Shown here: positions 1-6,439 of the stretch, in pieces
How the letters are laid out: each line of letters begins with the position of its first letter
Position numbering within the stretch: position 1 is the stretch's first letter
From: Candidatus Bathyarchaeota archaeon
GTDB lineage: Archaea > Thermoproteota > Bathyarchaeia > TCS64
Length of the DNA stretch: 12,744 nt
Assembly (NCBI GenBank): GCA_030669135.1
Contig: DAOVEE010000031.1
Coordinates: forward strand, 1-12,744
Direction: 5' to 3'
Notes under the pieces: model-generated
Databases searched by the model: none
The model's input: only the letters and a program-made list of their open reading frames with translations
What the model was told of the DNA's origin: nothing
Translations under genes and position numbers: made by a program

Positions 1-621
1 GTCGAGCCCGATGAGACAGTCACCGTATCAGTGACAGTCATGAACGTAGGCGAAGAGGCGGGAAGCTATACGGTCGAGCTCCTCATCGACGGGTCCAAGG
101 TCGACGAATATACTGTGACGCTTGACGGCGGATTCAGCGAAACCGTCGAGTTCACCGTGACCGAGGACACAGACGGCACATACACAGCGTCCATAGGCGA
201 ACTCTCAGACAGCTTCACGGTTGAGACGCCGACTCCGCCACCAACCCCCGCCGAGTTCGAACTATCGAACCTAGTCGTCTCTCCGACGACCGTTGAGATC
301 GGGGAACCAGTCTCGGTGTCGGCGACAGTGACGAACGTAGGCGAAGAGGCGGGAAGCTACACGGCCGAACTCCTCATAGACGACTCCAAGGTCGACGAAG
401 ACACGGTTACCCTAGTCGGAGGTGCAAGCGAAACAGTGGAGTTCACAGGCGTCTCCGGAGAGGAGGGCAGCCACACGGTGTCCGTGGGCGACCTGTCCGG
501 CAGCTTCACAGTGGAGATGCCGCCGGGAGGAGTAGGCGTCAACTGGGCCCTGTACGCCGTCGGAGGCCTCGCGATACTCGGGGTAGCCTGGGTCGTCTAC
601 AAGCAGTTCCTGGAGTCCTAA
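1..621 (+). CDS. CARDB-repeat surface protein, C-terminal part (5' end outside window)
   Basis: The reading frame is open from base 1, so the gene starts upstream; 206 residues are visible. Two beta-rich repeats of about 97 residues each carry the CARDB-like pattern V-x-V-x-NVGEEAGSYT-x-ELLIDxSKVDE, followed by a strand ending in SFTVE. A proline-rich linker (ETPTPPPTPAE) separates them. The last 27 residues are one hydrophobic helix (LYAVGGLAILGVAWVVY) with a short polar tail, so the protein is probably held in the cytoplasmic membrane with its repeats outside. CARDB domains are adhesion or scaffold modules common in archaeal surface proteins; the ligand is unknown. The repeats share a 27-nt identical stretch (42-68 and 333-359). 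The family call is from motif recognition, not a search. Confidence 0.85.
   Translation, partial: VEPDETVTVSVTVMNVGEEAGSYTVELLIDGSKVDEYTVTLDGGFSETVEFTVTEDTDGTYTASIGELSDSFTVETPTPPPTPAEFELSNLVVSPTTVEIGEPVSVSATVTNVGEEAGSYTAELLIDDSKVDEDTVTLVGGASETVEFTGVSGEEGSHTVSVGDLSGSFTVEMPPGGVGVNWALYAVGGLAILGVAWVVYKQFLES
42..359 (+). repeat. Tandem coding repeat, period 291 bp
   Basis: Bases 42-68 recur exactly at 333-359 inside the CARDB repeats. The offset is 291 bp, or 97 codons, so the reading frame is kept. The flanking codons also match closely. Confidence 0.85.
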
Positions 622-640
622 CACCCTTTTTATCTCTTTA
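622..640 (+). terminator. T-rich terminator after the CARDB gene
   Basis: A run of five T (627-631) followed by more T-rich sequence starts six bases after the TAA stop. There is no clear hairpin, as is usual for archaeal T-run terminators. Confidence 0.45.
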
Positions 641-753
641 TTATATGTCTTCTGAGAAGACAGTTAATATCATAAAATATGACGGAATAAGTACCTGAAT
701 CATGGAGTTTTCTTGGTAACGAATTCCCTAATCAGTGACTTCGTTTGTCGATG

Positions 754-765
754 TGTAAAAACGTG
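754..765 (-). terminator. Possible T-run terminator of the zinc-finger gene
   Basis: On the minus strand a T5 run lies about 15-20 bases after the TAG stop at 777-779, flanked by ACAC on both sides. The signal is weak. Confidence 0.3.
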
Positions 766-776
766 TAAGAGGTGCC

Positions 777-1025
777 CTATTCAGGCTCGTTGGCCTTCTT
801 CTCGATGATCGTCTTCATAATCTGTATCTCTTTCTCTAGGAAGGTCTTCTTCTCTCGCAGTATATCGAGCTTCCTCTCGAGGTCGACTGCAGTCGTCTCC
901 CTCTTCATTAAGGGGTAGAGATCCGCGTGGCCGTACTGTAGATGGAAATCCATCCTCTTCTTAGTCTCCCTGACTTGGCCGCAGAATGGGCAGACGTAGT
1001 GTTCACTCATCCATGGTTCCCCCAT
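777..1025 (-). CDS. C2H2 zinc-finger mini-protein with coiled-coil tail
   Basis: The protein has 82 residues. Residues 12-33 form a classic C2H2 finger, C-x2-C-x12-H-x4-H (C12, C15, H28, H33). Residues about 46-77 are a charged amphipathic helix (DLERKLDILREKKTFLEKEI) that should form a coiled coil, so it may act as a dimer. This suggests a small DNA-, RNA- or protein-binding factor; the target is unknown. The start is taken as ATG at 1025 because a TATA-like element (1046-1059) is centred about 28 bp upstream, which would make the mRNA leaderless. An internal ATG (MSEHYV, 1010) is the alternative and would give a 15-nt leader. It is monocistronic, with its own promoter and a gap on each side. 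Confidence 0.8.
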   Translation of the reverse strand: MGEPWMSEHYVCPFCGQVRETKKRMDFHLQYGHADLYPLMKRETTAVDLERKLDILREKKTFLEKEIQIMKTIIEKKANEPE

Positions 1026-1045
1026 ATTTCCTCTAGGCGTTAGCC

Positions 1046-1059
1046 ATTTATTATATTAA
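1046..1059 (-). promoter_or_regulatory. TATA-like promoter element of the zinc-finger gene
   Basis: On the minus strand the element reads TTAATATAATAAAT. It is centred about 28 bp before ATG 1025, the normal archaeal TATA-to-start distance. Confidence 0.6.
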
Positions 1060-1393
1060 CTACACAGGTCCGTGTGCTTGCCTAGAGAGATGCTCAACGC
1101 GGGGGTTGTAATCTTTCGCATGTCTTTAGGCTTCGTTTATGTTGTAACGCGAATACATCGGCCAACGTCATTATTTTGAGAATGGAAGGAAAGGCGCATA
1201 ACGACCAGACGAGGTTACGATAAGGGGACTAACCTAGATTCGCCGCTTCCTTCCAGAAACGAAACCTGCTGTTCTGTTTAAAACATAATCGAGGTATCTG
1301 GACCCTACACACAACCTTACCTCATACGAGCATTTGATGCAGGCGCCGCTACAAGTCCGCTTGTTGGAGTTGTTGGTAGGATTGGGTCATCAT
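1060..1393. other. Intergenic region, no gene seen
   Basis: About 335 bases lie between two minus-strand genes. Frames on both strands are broken by stops; the longest ATG frame I noted is 13 codons (1182). I saw no tRNA-like fold, repeat or long T-run. It lies downstream of the RHH gene and upstream of the zinc-finger promoter. Confidence 0.5.
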
Positions 1394-1594
1394 CTATTCT
1401 ATGTAACCTAGGGCTCTCAGCCTCTTCTCGAGGAGCTCGTCTTCATCAGGCTCATCCTCGTCGCTCAGGAACTCGGATAAGAGAAACAGGATGAAGGCCT
1501 CCACGTCCTCGAACTCGGGTTTACTCGCCTCCAGGAACTCGTCGATCTTCTCCTTGAGCTCGACCGGAATACTGATCGTAACTTTTTTGGCCAT
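1394..1594 (-). CDS. Ribbon-helix-helix (CopG-like) small regulator
   Basis: The protein has 66 residues starting MAKKVTISIP. The beta strand KKVTISIP, helix VELKEKIDEFLE and second helix VEAFILFLLSEFL match the RHH fold, which dimerises and binds DNA through the strand. An acidic linker (DEDEPDEDE) follows, and the end is LEKRLRALGYIE, a tail I associate with small archaeal RHH-like proteins. The frame is open up to 1732, but the upstream part is cysteine-rich and looks unlike this family. A TATA-like box (1616-1625, minus strand GACATATACT) is centred 26 bp before ATG 1594, which supports the short form and leaderless translation. The regulated gene is unknown. Confidence 0.75.
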   Translation of the reverse strand: MAKKVTISIPVELKEKIDEFLEASKPEFEDVEAFILFLLSEFLSDEDEPDEDELLEKRLRALGYIE

Positions 1595-1615
1595 CAATGA
1601 ACTATTTTGTCTTTC

Positions 1616-1625
1616 AGTATATGTC
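1616..1625 (-). promoter_or_regulatory. TATA-like promoter element of the RHH gene
   Basis: The minus-strand sequence GACATATACT is centred about 26 bp before ATG 1594. It decides the start in favour of the 66-residue protein. Confidence 0.5.
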
Positions 1626-1736
1626 TTTTCCTCAACAATGAACCTGGACCACATAGTTCCGCTGTTACATGTGTACGCGGAGCACATGTAGCCTTCGTCG
1701 AGGGTGCAGACGATTAGGCGGACCTGGCTCAAGCAC

Positions 1737-2279
1737 TCAATAATGTTCTTCGGTCGTCAAGGTCTTTTTCGCTATCTCGACGAGTTCTTCGGGTGGGATG
1801 GGCTTCATGAGCATCTCATCTATGTTGAACTCATCGAGTTCCTCCATGTAGCTGCTGTACCCGGTGATCATTATGATCTTGATGTCCGGTTTCTCTTCTC
1901 TGATCTGGTTAGCCAGCTGGTTACCCAGCATATCGGGGAGGTTCATGTCTATAATGATCAGGTCGTGGTAGACCTTCTTCGACTTGAACAGGGCCTCTAT
2001 ACCGTTCCTAGCCGTGTCAACGCTGTAGCCTACACTCTCCAGAACCAGCTTGTAGGTCTTCACTATGTTAGGATCGTCGTCGACGACGAGGACGCTCTTC
2101 ATCTCGTGGGGAGCATCCTCGCCTGTGATGTCGAGTTTATCTTGTATTTTTACACCATCGCTCTCCATGGCCCTATTCATAGCTATGACTTGCTTGGTGA
2201 TGGCGTCTAGTCTGTCCTCGTGCTTTCTAAGCATCGATATTATGAGATCTAGTACATCTCTAAGCTCAACGTTTGACAT
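1737..2279 (-). CDS. Single-domain response regulator with N-terminal helical extension
   Basis: The protein has 180 residues. Residues about 61-175 are a CheY-like receiver domain: acidic pocket D67-D68-D69 (VLVVDDDPN), phosphoacceptor D111 (IIDMNLPDM), switch T139 (MITGYSS) and K159 (LMKPI). All key residues are present, so it should be phosphorylated at D111. Residues 1-58 are polar and helical (LRDVLDLIISMLRKHEDRLDAI) and may be a coiled coil for dimerisation or partner docking. There is no DNA-binding or enzymatic output domain. No histidine kinase lies in the window, so it is an orphan here. A possible TATA (2319-2330) would give a leader of about 18 nt. The function beyond phosphosignalling cannot be told. 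Confidence 0.9.
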   Translation of the reverse strand: MSNVELRDVLDLIISMLRKHEDRLDAITKQVIAMNRAMESDGVKIQDKLDITGEDAPHEMKSVLVVDDDPNIVKTYKLVLESVGYSVDTARNGIEALFKSKKVYHDLIIIDMNLPDMLGNQLANQIREEKPDIKIIMITGYSSYMEELDEFNIDEMLMKPIPPEELVEIAKKTLTTEEHY

Positions 2280-2417
2280 GTTATCCCGGAATGCCTTTCT
2301 GGGTTCACTCGGTAGGATGAATATATGATGATTGCCGCTTAGTCTTCTATATTAATCTCCTATACTAAGGGTCATGATCTCTATGGGATAGGTATCGACG
2401 TCGTGAGTAACATGAAG

Positions 2418-3038
2418 TCAGTACCTTGTGTTGTTAGATTTTTTCCATAGCTCGAAGGCTTCCATGGTGTTGCCGCAGGTTGCCTGGTAGACGCGAACGC
2501 TTCTACCCTGATAGTCTTTCTTCAGCTCACTGTAAATCTCCTCGTCGGAGAAGCCCACCGCGGGGTCTGAGGCGTCGGCCCTCGTGGCGGAGAAAACGAG
2601 GACAGGTATGCGGGCCCAGACGATGGCGCTGTAGCACATGGGGCAGAGCTCGCAGCTGCTGTACAGCTCGCAGTGGCTCGTCTCCTCGTCTCCGCCTATG
2701 GACCCCAGGTCGATTGTCCCTAGCTCACGGCAGGCCGCCCTGATGACCATCACCTCGGCGTGGGCCGTGGGGTCATTGTACTCTGTGACGCGGTTATGGT
2801 CCCTCCAGAGCCGTATTACCATGCCTGTCTCGTCGCCTATCTGCAGAAGCACGGCGCCGAAGGGTCCTGCCCCCTCCTCTACCGACCGTTTCGCCTCCTC
2901 GCACGCCATCTCTATCCACTTGTTCGGCTCAGCTTGGGTGCCCTGGTATAAGCCAACTGTCTGTTCCTCCATGGTTCGAATGGGTATGTATGACTCCCCG
3001 ACTCTTGTAGATTTCACCAGTTTCATGAGAGGCACCAC
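2418..3038 (-). CDS. Cytidine/guanine deaminase-family enzyme (GuaD-like)
   Basis: The protein has 206 residues. The zinc deaminase motifs are HAE (H93, E95, in DPTAHAEV) and C-x-L-C-P-M-C (zinc ligands C132 and C135); GAGPFGAV precedes them. The later part (DASDPAVGFSDEEIYSEL and a C-terminal tryptophan segment) resembles guanine deaminase of the GuaD type, which converts guanine to xanthine and ammonia in purine salvage. The usual EPCPMC is ELCPMC here. Residues 1-38 are extra compared with GuaD as I remember it, so the true start may be later: GTG 3038, ATG 3026 (MKLVKS) and ATG 2972 (MEEQTV) are all possible. A weak TATA-like element at 3057-3068 favours 3038 or 3026. Another substrate is possible. 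Confidence 0.85.
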   Translation of the reverse strand: MVPLMKLVKSTRVGESYIPIRTMEEQTVGLYQGTQAEPNKWIEMACEEAKRSVEEGAGPFGAVLLQIGDETGMVIRLWRDHNRVTEYNDPTAHAEVMVIRAACRELGTIDLGSIGGDEETSHCELYSSCELCPMCYSAIVWARIPVLVFSATRADASDPAVGFSDEEIYSELKKDYQGRSVRVYQATCGNTMEAFELWKKSNNTRY

Positions 3039-3108
3039 AGATATTTTCGTGTGGCTTAGGATTAACTTACCGGGAAGATTGCGCTTACTCTGCCATTTTG
3101 GGTTCCAT

Positions 3109-5145
3109 CTAGGAATGAATATGGAGATACTGGGTGTCTCTTTCCTCGACCTCGGAGTGTTCTCCAGTTAGACAAGTCGTTCTGCCTGTCTCGAGGTCTA
3201 TTATTTCGCCTTCAGACAACTCTTCTAGAACTAGGCTTAAACCCTGTCTCTCCGTTTTTCTTTGCGGGAGCAGCAGTTCATATCTGTGTTCCGGTGAATG
3301 GAACGTGCAGATCCTCCAGCCGCCCCTCTGTCTGACGGCGTCTAGCTCGATGTCTGAGCCGCGTGTGTTGAGGGCGCCCGTGAGGTGTCTCGCGACGTAG
3401 CTGCCTTTACGGGGGTTGAGCCGTCTGTCGTAGAGCCCTATTCTTGGGAAGTAGCCCCTGTCTAGGTCCATGAAGGTGTCGAGGAACACCTTGACTCTAG
3501 GCGACGCCAGCGCGGCTATGAGAGACGCCGCGGCTCTGTTGGCTACATGGTTTTCGTCGCAGAGGTACTCGGCGGGGTTCTCCGGGGCAAGCCTGACGTT
3601 AACCAGGGCCTTGATGTCCATACGCATCGCGTAGTCGTCGATCATCTTGATGGAGGACCATGGGTCGTCGTACTGGCCTACCTGGAAGACGAAGCCGTCG
3701 ACGGCGCCTCTCACCGGGAGGACGGTGTCCAGACTGGCTGTGTCCTGTATATGGAAGCCGTGGCTCACGTAGTGGCTGTATTTGGGGCCCTTTCTCTCCC
3801 TGTGCACCGAGCTCTCTATGTTGGCGACGTAGATGGGTATTGATAGCTCCTCCCGGAGAAGCGATGCCTGAGGCACCGTGGCTGAGGCGGTCTCCCATGG
3901 GAGGATCACCTCGAGGAAGTCCACGAGCTCCCGGTTTTCCGCTAATACCTCCTTCGCCGCGTCGGGCGGCGTGTTGACGGTGAAGAACCCGTAGCTGTAC
4001 CCCAGGTCGCGTATCTCCGATAAGCGGCTCAGGGTCATGGGGTCAACGAGGTCGCCTAGGGGGAGCCTCAGCATCTTGACGCCGGTCTCCAGGAGCCCCA
4101 GCAGAGTATAATCGTTCCACGCCTTCTTCCTGACGAACTCGTCTATGGGGCCGTTGTAGGGGAGCGTGACGGCCTCGGCGAGGGGGTGCCTGAGGTGTAC
4201 ACCCAGTGGGGCTGCGGGGCCCCAGACGGGCTGCGGCTTATCCATTCCTTCAGGCGTCTCATCGGGTCCGAGGGTCATCCCGAACGACCTGTGGATCCTT
4301 GCGGTGTGTCCCTTCTCGTATACCTCTACGGTGCAGTACCCGAGCTTGGCGGCGTCGTTTCTGCCGTACTCGTCGGCGGCCTCCACCCTGAACATCTCGG
4401 CGTAGTCCTGCCTGACGAAGCAGGTGGAGAGCAGGTTGTGGATCCTAGTGTCACCGTAATGTTTGTACCCGTAGTGGTGTACGTGGCCGGCGAACAAGGC
4501 CTCGACGCCGTGCTCCTCTAGGAGGCCTAGGAGCCACGACCTCGCGGGCTCGTCGAGGTTGTCGTAGTTGCTGGGCTCATGGAGCGTGTAGATGTAGGGC
4601 GGGTAGTGGCTGAACACGTGGATCCGGTTTCCTCTTTGTTCCTCCAAGTCAGCTTCGAGCCACTCTCTCTGCTCTGCCTCGTGAGGGAGGCCGGAGTTGA
4701 GGATGGGGCTGTTTATGAGGACGAAATGGACTCCACGGTGGTCGAAGCTCTGGTAGAGGGGGCCAATGTGCTCCATGAACTTCTCCTGGTAGGCCTCGTT
4801 CACGACGTAGGATGGGACCGTGGGGTTGTCCTTGTCTCCGACGTCGTGGTTCCCGGGGACGTAGTGGACGGGCGTCTTGATCCTGCCCATTATCTCGTTG
4901 GCTATCTTCGACGCGGAGCCGTAGGTGGGTAAGTGGGGCACCGGGTGGACAACGTCGCCGAGGTGGATGACCAGGTCTGGTCGGTGGCTGTTTACCTGCT
5001 CGGCGACCCATCTGGCTCGGTCGTTGGTGAGTAGGTTGGTCTGCCACGGGCTGCTGCTCTCACCGGGCGGCCGGATATGAGTGTCAGACACTATCGCGTA
5101 CTTGAACAACGGCTCAGGGTTACGGTTACCCAACACGCTTTGCAC
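3109..5145 (-). CDS. Calcineurin-like metallophosphoesterase with large C-terminal domain
   Basis: The protein has 678 residues. The N-terminal part (about 14-290) has the full two-metal phosphoesterase signature: DTH (D21, H23), GDVVH (D64, H67), GNHD (N99, H100), FSHYPP (H180) and GHVH (H221, H223). It should hydrolyse phosphate mono- or diesters. Residues about 310-600 have alternating strands and helices (LPLGDLVDP, IYVANIESS, VFLDTFMDL) that suggest a TIM-barrel-like domain, followed by a beta-rich tail (WRICTFHSPEHRYELLLP). No signal peptide is seen, so it is probably cytoplasmic. GTG 5145 is the start because an in-frame TAG immediately precedes it. A TATA-like TTTATGC (5171-5177) is centred about 29 bp upstream. 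The substrate is unknown; the second domain may bind carbohydrate. Confidence 0.85.
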   Translation of the reverse strand: MQSVLGNRNPEPLFKYAIVSDTHIRPPGESSSPWQTNLLTNDRARWVAEQVNSHRPDLVIHLGDVVHPVPHLPTYGSASKIANEIMGRIKTPVHYVPGNHDVGDKDNPTVPSYVVNEAYQEKFMEHIGPLYQSFDHRGVHFVLINSPILNSGLPHEAEQREWLEADLEEQRGNRIHVFSHYPPYIYTLHEPSNYDNLDEPARSWLLGLLEEHGVEALFAGHVHHYGYKHYGDTRIHNLLSTCFVRQDYAEMFRVEAADEYGRNDAAKLGYCTVEVYEKGHTARIHRSFGMTLGPDETPEGMDKPQPVWGPAAPLGVHLRHPLAEAVTLPYNGPIDEFVRKKAWNDYTLLGLLETGVKMLRLPLGDLVDPMTLSRLSEIRDLGYSYGFFTVNTPPDAAKEVLAENRELVDFLEVILPWETASATVPQASLLREELSIPIYVANIESSVHRERKGPKYSHYVSHGFHIQDTASLDTVLPVRGAVDGFVFQVGQYDDPWSSIKMIDDYAMRMDIKALVNVRLAPENPAEYLCDENHVANRAAASLIAALASPRVKVFLDTFMDLDRGYFPRIGLYDRRLNPRKGSYVARHLTGALNTRGSDIELDAVRQRGGWRICTFHSPEHRYELLLPQRKTERQGLSLVLEELSEGEIIDLETGRTTCLTGEHSEVEERDTQYLHIHS

Positions 5146-5170
5146 CTACTATATGTGGTCTTGCTCCGTG

Positions 5171-5177
5171 CATAAAG
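5171..5177 (-). promoter_or_regulatory. TATA-like element of the phosphoesterase gene
   Basis: Minus-strand CTTTATG is centred about 29 bp before GTG 5145. A second AT-rich element at 5223-5234 lies between the divergent genes and could serve either direction. Confidence 0.35.
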
Positions 5178-5222
5178 CAGATGGTGCCTTGACAACGTTT
5201 TCGAACTTTGTTCCTGGTTTAG

Positions 5223-5234
5223 ATAATTATAATA
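5223..5234 (+). promoter_or_regulatory. TATA-like element upstream of the 129-residue unknown gene
   Basis: The element ATAATTATAATA is centred near 5229. The predicted transcript start near 5255 falls on an out-of-frame ATG (5255) and about 10 nt before the TTG start codons. Confidence 0.5.
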
Positions 5235-5264
5235 GAGTTAGCGTCAATTCACGAATGGTGTTGT

Positions 5265-5654
5265 TTGTTGAGCGAGTTCAACGTAAGGGACGTTTTCGGC
5301 GAGTTCGGTAAGAAGCTCGTCGAGGTGTTCAAGGCTGTGAGCGAGGACCTGGGCACCCTGACGGTGGTCACGACCACGGGCTCGGTTACGACCACCGTGA
5401 AGAAGTCCACGGGGGCTGAAGTCTACGACATAAAGGAGGAAGGGATAGCAGCCAAGACGATCATAGAGATCGACGGCGACATCATCGTTAAGCTGCCAGT
5501 GAGAGACATGGAAGGCAACACGATGGAGCTGGATGAGCGGATACTTCAGATACACGAGGAGAACGTAGCGATGGCGATGGAAAACTGGAGGACCTTCATC
5601 ACGACGCTGGTGGAGATAGCCAGCGACCTCAAGGACCTATTATCCACTGTCTGA
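5265..5654 (+). CDS. Unknown soluble protein, paralogue of the next gene
   Basis: The protein has 129 residues and I recognise no family. It begins with a helix (VFGEFGKKLVEVFKAVSE), then beta strands rich in T and V (TLTVVTTTGSVTTTV), the segment IEIDGDII (67-74) and a C-terminal helical part (LQIHEENVAMAMENWR, 94-109). The same order, with IEADGDII and FRLHSEAVKYATGAWR, appears in the next gene, so the two are paralogues. There is no signal peptide or membrane helix. No ATG is in frame; the start is TTG 5265 or TTG 5268, and an in-frame TAG at 5220-5222 limits it upstream. An out-of-frame ATG at 5255 sits at the leaderless position, so an upstream mini-ORF or a one-base error is possible. 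Confidence 0.7.
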   Translation: MLSEFNVRDVFGEFGKKLVEVFKAVSEDLGTLTVVTTTGSVTTTVKKSTGAEVYDIKEEGIAAKTIIEIDGDIIVKLPVRDMEGNTMELDERILQIHEENVAMAMENWRTFITTLVEIASDLKDLLSTV

Positions 5655-5698
5655 GCCATGATGAACCCTTCACCCCCTGTTTCTTCGAGGAATCCTCG

Positions 5699-6334
5699 TT
5701 GACGTTAATCGACGCGTTCAGTGTTAACGAAGGCAGGCTGTCGGTCCACCTCGACGACATTGGGAACATCACTATAGTGCTTCCATCGCTGGATGCGTTG
5801 AGTGAACAACTTGTTGAGAAGATGGTCCACGAGTTCGAGTCGAGGCTTTCCTCTATCGTCGCCCCCAGCGACTTGGGGCTGTTTGAGAGATTGATGGATT
5901 TCCGAGAAAAGTTTTTCACCCCTGCTGGGAGGCAGCAGGTTTCGAGCCATATAACGGTCTTCGACAGCATAACGGTGTATACGATGACGCCGTCAACGGT
6001 GTTGGCGGTGACCGTCATCGAGGCGGACGGCGACATCATCACGAGGGTCAATGAGGGCGGTGTTTACGCCTACCATGAAGACCTTTTTAGGCTTCATAGC
6101 GAGGCTGTGAAGTACGCGACGGGGGCGTGGAGGAAGAGGCTGCTAGGGATCAGGGATCTGATCCGTCTCGGAGCCAAGTTGCGTAGAGCGCTGCTGCTGG
6201 TTTCAATCGGTTCATTGATAGGGTCCGCCGCGGCATGGAGTCTCGGCGGGATGCTTACGGCGGCTTTCCTAGGGCTCAGCGTCCTATCTTTTTTCTTCTC
6301 AACTTACCTCCGCCAGTTCAACTTGCGTAGATGA
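5699..6334 (+). CDS. Unknown protein with paralogous domain and two C-terminal membrane helices
   Basis: The protein has 211 residues from TTG 5699, with a possible GAGG ribosome site (5687-5690) eight bases upstream. The frame stays open upstream to 5621 and still looks coding (EPFTPCFFEESS), so a rare upstream start (CTG 5651) cannot be excluded. Residues 1-55 are extra relative to the paralogue; about 60-160 match the previous gene (IEADGDII at 107-114; AWR at 143-145). Residues 163-183 and 184-203 are two hydrophobic helices ending in a basic tail, so this copy is membrane-bound. It lies 44 bp after the previous gene on the same strand and is probably co-transcribed. The pair may form a membrane-tethered complex. 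No known family was recognised. Confidence 0.75.
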   Translation: MTLIDAFSVNEGRLSVHLDDIGNITIVLPSLDALSEQLVEKMVHEFESRLSSIVAPSDLGLFERLMDFREKFFTPAGRQQVSSHITVFDSITVYTMTPSTVLAVTVIEADGDIITRVNEGGVYAYHEDLFRLHSEAVKYATGAWRKRLLGIRDLIRLGAKLRRALLLVSIGSLIGSAAAWSLGGMLTAAFLGLSVLSFFFSTYLRQFNLRR

Positions 6335-6371
6335 CTTTCTTGAGGTCTGGTTGCGGCGTATGGATACAGGA

Positions 6372-6396
6372 TCGTCTCCGGGATCATTGGAGACGA
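6372..6396. promoter_or_regulatory. Perfect 8-bp inverted repeat upstream of a TATA box
   Basis: TCGTCTCC (6372-6379) and GGAGACGA (6389-6396) are exact reverse complements separated by 9 bases. The repeat ends 11 bp before the TATA element of the zinc-ribbon gene, so it could be an operator. A hairpin ending the upstream transcript is the alternative, but no T-run follows. Confidence 0.45.
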
Positions 6397-6406
6397 AGAT
6401 AAATTG

Positions 6407-6419
6407 TTTATATAATATC
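6407..6419 (+). promoter_or_regulatory. Strong TATA box of the zinc-ribbon membrane gene
   Basis: TTTATATAATATC is close to the archaeal consensus and is centred 28 bp before ATG 6440, which makes the transcript leaderless or nearly so. Confidence 0.7.
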
Positions 6420-6439
6420 ACAAAATTACTTAGGGGGGA

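Noticed and set aside
1060..1393. Possible RNA gene in the intergenic region
   Set aside because: No tRNA arms, T-loop motif or compact hairpin set could be found by eye.
1595..1732. N-terminal extension of the RHH protein to 112 residues
   Set aside because: The added part is cysteine-rich and unlike the family, and a TATA-like box lies inside it at the right distance for ATG 1594.
1704..2210. 168-residue plus-strand frame across the response regulator
   Set aside because: Antisense to a complete receiver domain; no independent motif or promoter.
3599..5047. Long frames antisense or out of frame to the phosphoesterase (for example 3599-3898, 4186-4521, 4579-4932, 4649-5047)
   Set aside because: They carry no family motifs and arise from the high GC of a gene with intact catalytic motifs.
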